Position numbers and translations under genes: made by a program. A stretch of 58,329 nt of DNA, taken from NCBI GenBank assembly GCA_035356615.1, contig DAOQSN010000034.1, positions 1 through 58,329 on the forward strand, given 5' to 3'. The notes under the pieces are model-generated. The model saw only the letters and a program-made list of their open reading frames with translations, was not told the DNA's origin and ran no database searches. This document shows positions 43,966-55,525 of this stretch, in pieces (position 1 is the first letter of the stretch; each line of letters begins with the position of its first letter). The DNA is from JAKQDH01 sp029558835 (GTDB lineage Bacteria > Planctomycetota > Phycisphaerae > UBA1845).

Positions 43966-44307
43966 ATGGACGTGATTCCGCCAACTCGGGTACCGAGTCT
44001 CGCCTCCGGCCGGTATCTGGCGTCCGGAGTGGGCGTGGCGGCGGCGTTTGCGCTGGGTCTGCTGGTCTGGGGGCAGCAGGCCGAGCCGCGCAAGGCGTCG
44101 CCGTCGGCGCAGCCTTCGGCGGAGATCGTGCTCACCGCGGCGCCGGTGGCGGCAATGGGTTTCGCGGCCGCCCCGGCCGTCGCCTCCCCCACCGCGACCG
44201 TGGCTCGTTTCGCGCTGACACCCCTGCGTGCCGTGGCGGGTGTCGTCGTGGTGCGACGCTGCCACCAACTCACGCTCACTCGTCTGGGCGGTCTGTACGG
44301 ACCTTAG
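43966..44307 (+). CDS. small membrane-anchored protein of unknown function
   Basis: This 113-residue protein has an N-terminal transmembrane helix (YLASGVGVAAAFALGLLVWG at 18-37) and then an Ala/Pro-rich outside segment. It ends with VAGVVVVRRCHQLTLTRL. No domain is known. The start is inferred from the near-leaderless promoter; there is no ribosome site. It precedes secA by 217 bp and may be independent of it. Confidence 0.5.
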   Translation: MDVIPPTRVPSLASGRYLASGVGVAAAFALGLLVWGQQAEPRKASPSAQPSAEIVLTAAPVAAMGFAAAPAVASPTATVARFALTPLRAVAGVVVVRRCHQLTLTRLGGLYGP

Positions 44308-44524
44308 CTTCCCTGCCGCCGGTTTCGGCCTTGTCGGGCGCGGTGCGTTCACGCCCAGTTGTCATCGAGTCAACGTCGTCTTACTGCCGGTTGAAGAACT
44401 CGTGATCCGCTCAGGACAACCCCAAACAGGGTGTGTTGGCCGACTTCCCCGTCGGCCGTGGGGGGCCGACGCTACTTCTTCAACAGGTTCCTGACCGTTC
44501 CTCCGGTGTGGAAGGACTCGTCAC
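44308..44524. other. gap before secA with a GGGGGGCCGACGCTAC palindrome
   Basis: GTCGGCCGTGGGGGGCCGAC lies at 44451-44470. No promoter is obvious. GAAGGA lies nine bases before the secA ATG. Confidence 0.45.
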
Positions 44525-48715
<4,191 letters not shown>

Positions 48716-48742
48716 AGCGTTCTCCGTTTTCGCGTGGCGAGC

Positions 48743-48760
48743 CGCGGGCTTCAGCCCGCG
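48743..48760. repeat. CGCGGGCT-TC-AGCCCGCG hairpin after secA
   Basis: A perfect short palindrome follows secA by 28 bases. No T-run follows, so it is listed as a repeat rather than a terminator. Confidence 0.5.
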
Positions 48761-48885
48761 CGGATTCTCACAGGCGAATGCCGTCGCGCCACCGAAACAA
48801 ACGATCGCTGGCGCTGCGGATTGCATTGGTGTCGTTATGAACATGCGTGCGTTCGTTAGGGCAACCAGTTGAGGGGCTAGCAACG

Positions 48886-50433
48886 ATGGGCAAACGACAG
48901 AAACTGAAAGTGATCGGCGTGCTGTGCGTGGTCGTCGTTGTTGGAGGAGCGGCGGGGTTGTACGTCCATCTCGGTAAACGCGGGACGTCGCGTCTGGAGC
49001 AATGGATCGGCCAGCAGATCGTCGGCGTCGTGGAGGCGCATCTCAACTGCACCGCCAAATTCGAGACGTTGGACTACCAGGCGCCCAAGACGGTCGAGGT
49101 CACCGGTTTGTCGCTCGCGCGCGACGGGAACGAATTCGTCGGCGCGTCGCGCATGTTGATCGAGCTCGGCGAGAGACCGCGGCTTGCCGAGCCGATTCGG
49201 ATCGCGCTAGTCGAGGTCGACGATCCACACCTGACATTCAAGGCCGCGCCGGGTGGCGGGTTCGTCGGCTGGAACAATCTGGTGCGGTCGGCGGTAGTTG
49301 AGAATCCGGACAGCGTTGCAGTTGGCAAACGCCTGAGCGACGTGCTCGTGCTGCGCCACGTCGAGGTCAAGAACGGGCAGTTGGTGTACGAGCCGGCGGA
49401 TGGCAAGGCCGCGATGAAGCTGACCGGGCTTGGCTTCGCCATGGACACCGTTCCGGAGGCGCACGATCCCGCCTGGTATACGTTGCAGGGTGCGTTCCGG
49501 CACGCAGGGCTGAGCGAGTTCAAGGCGGAAGCACGTTTGAATCTCGACACTGCTGTGGTCGAGATCAAGCGGATCGAAGGAACGCTGACGCTCGACAAGG
49601 AGCAGTATGCGACTCTGCCGCCGCCGGTGCAGGAGCTGCTTCGCCAGCACGATGTGCGCGGGTCGCTGACGCTGGGCGTATCGGGACGCGTGCCCCTGAA
49701 GGATTTCTTGGGGGCGGAACTGGCGGTGCGCGCCGTGTTGACCGACGCTTACGCCTCGTTCGACGAATACAAACTACCGATTACACGCATCGACGTGTCG
49801 GTGGAGATGGCTGACCGCAACGTGGAGGCGACGCTTGCCGCGGAATTGCTCGGCGGCGACATCGACGGTCGGGCAAATATCGGATTGGCCGAGGCCATGC
49901 CGATCGATGCTTCCTGGAAGCTCGAGTCCATTGAGATTAAGGAGATGCTGCCCGATGCCGTGCAGGAAGGAGCTTCGCAATACGCGGGCAAGGTGTTCAT
50001 TAGTGGTAGCGCGAAAGCGCAATTGAAAGACATGCCCGCGTCCCTGAGCGGATCGGGCGTCTTCAACGTCACCGAAGGCAACCTGACGTTCCTGCCCGGG
50101 TTCATGGATCTTGTCCGCACGGTCACCCTGGACGCCTCGTTCGCTCAGCCGTCGTTCGCCCACAAAGCCAGCGGGGACTATGTGATTGGGCCCCAGGCGG
50201 TGCGAATTGAGCACTTGGAGATCGAGACGGATTGGATGGCCGCGCACGGGAGCGGAGAAATCGGTTTTGACGGGCTGATTGATTTCGACATCAACGCCGG
50301 GCCTTTGGAAAAACTACAGGGCAAGCTGGGATTCGCGGGAAGGATCTTCGGAGGAATCACGGATAGGATCGTGACGTATCGAGTGCACGGGCCGATGATG
50401 AAGCCGACGATCTCGGTCAAACCGTTTGGGTAG
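48886..50433 (+). CDS. AsmA/TamB-like inner-membrane-anchored protein
   Basis: This 515-residue protein has one N-terminal transmembrane helix (VIGVLCVVVVVGGAAGLYVH). A long beta-rich periplasmic part follows, built of alternating strands of the AsmA-like type (VEVTGLSLARDGN, VEVDDPHLTF, VEVKNGQLVYEP), and it ends MKPTISVKPFG. Such proteins are thought to carry phospholipids between the membranes or to influence outer membrane assembly. The start has GAGGGG upstream; the frame is open from 48847. It follows secA on the same strand by 170 bp. Confidence 0.65.
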   Translation: MGKRQKLKVIGVLCVVVVVGGAAGLYVHLGKRGTSRLEQWIGQQIVGVVEAHLNCTAKFETLDYQAPKTVEVTGLSLARDGNEFVGASRMLIELGERPRLAEPIRIALVEVDDPHLTFKAAPGGGFVGWNNLVRSAVVENPDSVAVGKRLSDVLVLRHVEVKNGQLVYEPADGKAAMKLTGLGFAMDTVPEAHDPAWYTLQGAFRHAGLSEFKAEARLNLDTAVVEIKRIEGTLTLDKEQYATLPPPVQELLRQHDVRGSLTLGVSGRVPLKDFLGAELAVRAVLTDAYASFDEYKLPITRIDVSVEMADRNVEATLAAELLGGDIDGRANIGLAEAMPIDASWKLESIEIKEMLPDAVQEGASQYAGKVFISGSAKAQLKDMPASLSGSGVFNVTEGNLTFLPGFMDLVRTVTLDASFAQPSFAHKASGDYVIGPQAVRIEHLEIETDWMAAHGSGEIGFDGLIDFDINAGPLEKLQGKLGFAGRIFGGITDRIVTYRVHGPMMKPTISVKPFG

Positions 50434-50945
50434 CGGGGCTGGACAACGGGCAGGTCGCAGGAGTCAGGATTGGCGCTCAGTTGGGCATCCCGGGATTCGA
50501 CTCGCCGCCGCTTGTTCGGGCACGCTCCTGCATTGACCGAGCGACTTGCCGCCTCTGGAAGACTCTGCTGATCGAGAACTCTGCTGGCTCCGGAAGGGCC
50601 TAAGTTGTCAGCCAGGGGTGGCAACCCCTGGGAGGCGACCGGGTCTCCCCGTCGGAAGCCCCGGCACGCGCGACAGGCCGGGTGACAGCATCATGGCATC
50701 TGCCTCGCCCTGCCGCCCCTCTGGGGCTGGTAGGTGGTTTCCGTCGCTGCGAGGTACCAGGGGCTCGCGCCCCTGGCCACGTACTTGCGCCCCCTTCGGG
50801 GGCGTCCGCAGGCAACCACGGAAAGCCCGGCATGCGTCCCGCAGGGGCTCCCGCGGTATCCTCGGTATGCCACACGGCAGGCAAGTGCCTGATGCACCCG
50901 GTTTGCCCATTCGCTATTCTTAATTCGTACTTCTGAATTCTGAAT
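50434..50945. repeat. gap with several short palindromes (CCAGGGGCTCGCGCCCCTGG type)
   Basis: CCAGGGGTGGCAACCCCTGG (50613-50632), CCAGGGGCTCGCGCCCCTGG (50757-50776), CGCCCCCTTCGGGGGCG (50787-50803) and others lie close together. No gene is seen. The convergent 3' ends of the AsmA-like gene and ileS flank it. Confidence 0.6.
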
Positions 50946-53900
50946 TCAGGCTCCTGCCTTCGTCAGCGCAATCGCCACCGGCTCCCCGTCCAGCTCGATA
51001 TCCACCTGAGCCGCCCCGGAGTCCAGCGCCGCGGTGCGCAGCTCGACGGCCAGGGTCTCGGCCTGGATGTACGGCCCGCACTGTTGCAGGGCCGCCTGCA
51101 CGGCGGCGGAGTCGGAGACAACGCTCAGGCGAATGCGGTCCTCGATGTTCAGGCCGGCGTCCTTGCGCAGGTTCTGCACGTTGCGCACAATGTCGCGGGC
51201 AACGCCCTCGTTGCGCAGCTCCGGCGTGATCCGCTTGTCGAGCAGCACGAACGTCTGCTCGTCGGCGGCACCGGCCCAGTTCTCGTCATAGCTGCGCGTG
51301 ACGGAGAAGTCGTCCGGCTCGAGTTGAACGGTAGCCCCCTCGAGCAGGATCGTGATGCCCTCGCCGCGGGCGAGGGCGGCCTCGACGGCATACCCGTCAA
51401 GCTGCGCGAGGGCCGCGCGCACGGCGGCCGCCTGCCGCCCGAACTTGGGGCCCAGCACTTTCATGTTGGGCGCCACCGACACCTGCATCAGCTCCCGCGC
51501 GGCTTCCCGCACCGTGACCTTCTTGACGTTGAGTTCCTCCAGGAGATGGTCCTGGAAGCGCTCGAGCGCCTCGCGCTCGCGGACATCACCGGGGACCACG
51601 ATCATCTCCGCCAGCGGCTGGCGAACCTTCAGCTTGGCGGTCGTCCGCACCGAACGGCCCAGCGAGACCACCCGCAACAGGGCGGCCACGCGCTCGGAGA
51701 GGTCGTGGTCGATCCGGGTCTCGTCCGGCTCCGGATACGGACAGAGGTGCATGCTCTCCGGTGCGTCGGCAAGCTGCCGGGCCACCAGGTTCTGGTAGAT
51801 ACTCTCCGTAACAAACGGAATCAGCGGGCCCATCACGCGGACCAGCGTGGTGAGCACCTCGTAGAGGGTCTGGTAGGCGGCGAGTTTGTCGACATCATCA
51901 CGACGGGCGCCGCGCCAGAAGCGCCGCCGGTTCCGCCGCACGTACCAACTGCTCAGGTCATCGAGGAACTTCTCCAGCCGATGGCAAACGGGCGGCAGGT
52001 CGTACTTCTCGATGTGCTCCCGGGCGTGCCGGATCACCAGTTGCAGGTCGGACAGAATCCAGCGGTCGATGTCCTGCCGCTGCGGCAGCGGAACGAGCGG
52101 GGTATTCGGGTCGAAGTTGTCCAGGCGGGCGTAGTTGCAGAAGAAGGCGTAGGTGTTCCACAGCGGCAGCAGCACGCGGCGGCGGATTTCGTCGGCCGGC
52201 GTCGAGGTCACCTTGCAGAGGGGCTCGCCCGATACCGTTTCCGTGATGCGCAGGCCGTCCGGTCCCTCGATGGTGACCGGCTCGTCCGGGTGCCGCAGGC
52301 CGAACGGCAGATCGACCGTCGGCGGCTGGGCGCAGTACATCCAGCGCATGGTGTCCACGCCGAGCTGTTCGGCCGCCTCCTCGAACCAGATCGCGGTCCC
52401 GTCCGACTTGTGCATCGTCCGCCGCTGCTCGTCGAGCACCAGGGCGTGCCCCAAGAGGGTCTTAAACGGCGGGCGCTTGCGCTCCTTGCCCAGTTCCATC
52501 ATGGTGCTCATGGCGAGGATGGAATAGAACCAGTTGCGGAACTGGCCGGGGAAGCATTCGGTGATCAGGTCGGCCGGGATCCACTTCTCCCAGTATGCCC
52601 GGTCGGTGGAATAGCGCACCGTCGAGTAGGCCACGATGCCGGCGTCCAGCCAGGGGTTGCCGACGTCGGGAATGCGCTCGACGAGCGCGCCGCACTTGGC
52701 ACAGCGGATCTTGATGGCATCGACGTACGGCCGATGCGGCGAGTGGCCGTCGAACTCCTTCCACCCCTCGACGGCCCGGGCCTGCAACTCGTCGCGCCCG
52801 CCGAGCACATCGAAATGCCCGCACTTACGGCATTCCCAGATCGGCAGCGCCAGGCCCCAGTAGCGCTTCTTGGAGATCATCCAGTCGCGCATGGTGGAGA
52901 GCCAGTCCAGCTCGCGCTCCAGCCCGCGCATGGAGGCCGGCAGCCAGTTGACCTGGCGCGCCATTTCCTTGATCTCGTCGCGCCACTGCATGGAGATGTA
53001 CCACTCGTCCACCAGGCGGAAGATGAGTTCGTCCCCCGTGCGCCAGCAGTGCGGATAGACGTGCGGATACTCCTCGGTGGCAACCAGCAAGCGCTTCTCC
53101 CGCAGGTCCGCGATGATCGCCTGGGCGGTCGCCCGGTCGCTGGCCCGCATGCCGGTGAACTTGCCGAAGCCTGGGATGAAGCGTCCCTCCTCGTCAAGCG
53201 GGGCAATGGCGACCACACGGTGCTCCTGCCCCCAGACGTGGTCGACGTCGCCGCAGCCCGGGGCGGAGTGGACGATGCCGGTGCCCTCCCCCGCCACCAC
53301 GTACGCACTGCCCTTGGAGTCCTTGCCGGGGTCGAATACGCGGTGCCCGACCGCGCCGCTCGGCCAGTCCCGCTGGTCGGCGGGGATCAGGTCCATCGGC
53401 TGGGCGAAGCCGCCGGGGTGCTGCTGGGCCGGCAACTCGTCGAACGGCCCGTCGTAGGTCCAGCCGATCAGCGCCGAGCCGCTGACGGTCCCCTCGACGC
53501 TGTAGCCCCCCTGCTCCTGGAAGATCTGGTGGATGGTGCGCAGCTTGGGCAGGCCCTTCGGCCAGGGCTGCGCGCCAAAACCCTCCTTGTACTCCCGCTC
53601 GAGCCGCTGGTAATTGAGGTTCTCGGCGGCCAGGTAGTACAACGCCCCGTCCTTCTTGGCCCGCAGCTTGAGGTACTCCAGGTCCGCGCTGACGGCCGCC
53701 CCGGTGTTGGAGGTCAGTGTCCACGGCGTCGTGGTCCAGATGAGCAGGTACTCGTTCGACCGTCCCCGCAGGGGAAACCGCACGAAGACGGACGTGTGGG
53801 TCACCAGCCGGCGACCGTCGGCAATCTCCATGTGCGAGTAGGCACACCCCGCCCGCCCGGACCAGGGCATCACGTCCGTGCCTTTGTAGAGGTAGCCGAG

Positions 53901-54407
53901 GTCGTGGCACTTCTTGAGGAAGGCCCAGATGGTGTAGTTGTTCTCGTCCGACATCGTGTAGTACGAATCGTTCCAGTCCATCCAGTAGCCCAGGCGTTTG
54001 GACTGCTCGCTCTGGATGGCCGCGTACTTCGCGACCCGGCGTTTGCACTCCTCGGTGAAGTTGGCGAGGCCGTACTCCTCGATGGCGGCCTTGGTCTGGA
54101 ACCCATGCTCTTTCTCGACCTCGACCTCCACCCAGAGACCCTGGCAGTCGAAGCCGTTCTGGTAACGCAGGTCGTGGCCGGTACCGGCAAAGTAGCGGCA
54201 GAAGACGTCCTTGTAGGTCCGCCCCCAGGCGTGGTGGACACCCATCGGGTTATTGGCCGTAATGGGCCCGTCCAGGAAGGACCACGGTGGCCGGCCCGTG
54301 TTCTGCGCCCGGAGCCTCTCGAACGCCCGAACCTCGTCCCAGAAACGCAGGATGGCGCGCTCCAGAGCCGGGAAATCAACCTTGGGATCAACTTTCTCGA
54401 ACGCCAT
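50946..54407 (-). CDS. ileS: isoleucyl-tRNA synthetase, GXHH-signature type
   Basis: This 1153-residue class I enzyme charges tRNA-Ile. In place of HIGH it has GVHH (residues 56-59, in NPMGVHHAWGRTYKD). KMSKS appears as TMHKS (664-668, before DG). NGFDCQGLWVEVEVEKEHG and WDVLTGRD-like editing-domain sequence are visible. Zinc-type pairs CRKC and CAKC lie in the middle. LRHPDEPVTIEGPDGLRI and DDLSSWYVRRNRRRFW are type-2 IleRS features. The ATG at 54407 has GAGG six bases before it; the frame is open to 54440. It is monocistronic. Confidence 0.93.
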   Translation of the reverse strand: MAFEKVDPKVDFPALERAILRFWDEVRAFERLRAQNTGRPPWSFLDGPITANNPMGVHHAWGRTYKDVFCRYFAGTGHDLRYQNGFDCQGLWVEVEVEKEHGFQTKAAIEEYGLANFTEECKRRVAKYAAIQSEQSKRLGYWMDWNDSYYTMSDENNYTIWAFLKKCHDLGYLYKGTDVMPWSGRAGCAYSHMEIADGRRLVTHTSVFVRFPLRGRSNEYLLIWTTTPWTLTSNTGAAVSADLEYLKLRAKKDGALYYLAAENLNYQRLEREYKEGFGAQPWPKGLPKLRTIHQIFQEQGGYSVEGTVSGSALIGWTYDGPFDELPAQQHPGGFAQPMDLIPADQRDWPSGAVGHRVFDPGKDSKGSAYVVAGEGTGIVHSAPGCGDVDHVWGQEHRVVAIAPLDEEGRFIPGFGKFTGMRASDRATAQAIIADLREKRLLVATEEYPHVYPHCWRTGDELIFRLVDEWYISMQWRDEIKEMARQVNWLPASMRGLERELDWLSTMRDWMISKKRYWGLALPIWECRKCGHFDVLGGRDELQARAVEGWKEFDGHSPHRPYVDAIKIRCAKCGALVERIPDVGNPWLDAGIVAYSTVRYSTDRAYWEKWIPADLITECFPGQFRNWFYSILAMSTMMELGKERKRPPFKTLLGHALVLDEQRRTMHKSDGTAIWFEEAAEQLGVDTMRWMYCAQPPTVDLPFGLRHPDEPVTIEGPDGLRITETVSGEPLCKVTSTPADEIRRRVLLPLWNTYAFFCNYARLDNFDPNTPLVPLPQRQDIDRWILSDLQLVIRHAREHIEKYDLPPVCHRLEKFLDDLSSWYVRRNRRRFWRGARRDDVDKLAAYQTLYEVLTTLVRVMGPLIPFVTESIYQNLVARQLADAPESMHLCPYPEPDETRIDHDLSERVAALLRVVSLGRSVRTTAKLKVRQPLAEMIVVPGDVREREALERFQDHLLEELNVKKVTVREAARELMQVSVAPNMKVLGPKFGRQAAAVRAALAQLDGYAVEAALARGEGITILLEGATVQLEPDDFSVTRSYDENWAGAADEQTFVLLDKRITPELRNEGVARDIVRNVQNLRKDAGLNIEDRIRLSVVSDSAAVQAALQQCGPYIQAETLAVELRTAALDSGAAQVDIELDGEPVAIALTKAGA

Positions 54408-54530
54408 CGGGTCCTCTCCGAGGCCCACGATCCGACTCACCCACCGCCGAGCGGGTTCCCATAAAACGGGCTCGGCCGCCGGAGCAATCGGGCCGGGGGC
54501 CCGCCTTTCTCACCTGCGCGAACAGCACAC

Positions 54531-54557
54531 TATATAGCGGCTGCCTGACGGCGTGAA
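54531..54557 (-). promoter_or_regulatory. candidate ileS promoter and leader hairpin
   Basis: On the minus strand TTCACG (54557-54552), a 15-base spacer and TATATA (54536-54531). The leader of about 118 bases contains a 7-bp stem, GCCGAGC/GCTCGGC (54446-54476). There is no T-box specifier arrangement. Confidence 0.4.
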
Positions 54558-55525
54558 CTGCACGAACCACCCAGCGCCGGGGGCACGCCGACCGCCAGGT
54601 GGGTTCCTCAAGAAAGACCTGGCTGCGGACGATACGCCCAGCAGGCTGATTGGTCTCCACCAACCGTGGTGGCAGCCTTAAGCAAGGGAATCCAGGTTAC
54701 GGCGAGCCTGGGTTCCCTTGTGCTTTGCGCGGGCCGCACAGGGCGAGGGGCGCCAGCCCCCTGCCGCTCGTCGTCCGCCCCTTCCTGCCCCCTACCCTCC
54801 GCCACCGGCCACAACGCGTGCCGGAACGGCCTGACCTCGGAGGGGTCCCGGCCGCTAACCCTGCCCCCCGACGGCACGCGTCCTCAACGCCCCCCCCCAC
54901 GCGCGCCCCCCTGCGGTCGAATCGGCGACAGCCGAGTAGGACACCCAAGGCACCGATCGACGCTCCGCGGTCACGGCCGGCTTCCCAGTATGCCGTGCGG
55001 ACCATGGGCCACCTTATGAACGCCAACGCCGCCCACACGGGACGGGATGGCCGGGCCAGACAGCACCACACCTTGGTAAGACCGGCAAGGAGGCCACGGT
55101 GGCCCTGCCGCCATGCCTCTCGCGGGCCCGACAGCCACGGGCCCCGGCGACATGCCGGCGCCCGCTCATGGCCGGCTTGGGCATTCCCCCCGGGGCCGAG
55201 TTCTGGGCATGCCCCCCAGTTTCCCGTTTCCGGGGTTCCAATCAGGGGTTCGCAGCGGGCGGCACGTGTCCCCCCTGGCGCGGCCGGCGCGATCGGCCGA
55301 GGACATGCCACCTCCGAAGGCGGAAAACTCGCTCGGCGGTCTTCACGCTTGAGCGGGCAGGGGTGGGACAGTAAACTGGGTTGTTGTAGAGGCGGCGTTG
55401 GGGGAACGTACGCCCGGGCGATCCCTTGGCTGTGGGCCAGGGCGGCTCCCGGCGGTGCTCGTCTGCCCACCTGGTACGACTTCCAACCTCGACAGACTCG
55501 AGGGGCCTAATTCAGAGGTGCAACA
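54558..55525. other. about 970-bp gap, no convincing gene
   Basis: Both strands lack protein-like frames. Only diffuse palindromes of the GGCTTGGGCATTCC/GGGCATGCC type are seen (55170-55225). AGAGGTG precedes the downstream ATG. Confidence 0.4.

Noticed and set aside
48743..48760. secA terminator
   Set aside because: The hairpin has no T-run; it is a common short palindrome.
51084..54464. 1126-residue plus-strand frame
   Set aside because: It is an exact antisense of ileS with no recognisable domain; the reverse frame stays open through codon bias.
54408..54540. T-box riboswitch before ileS
   Set aside because: Neither the T-box sequence nor a specifier loop and terminator/antiterminator pair can be seen; only a short hairpin.
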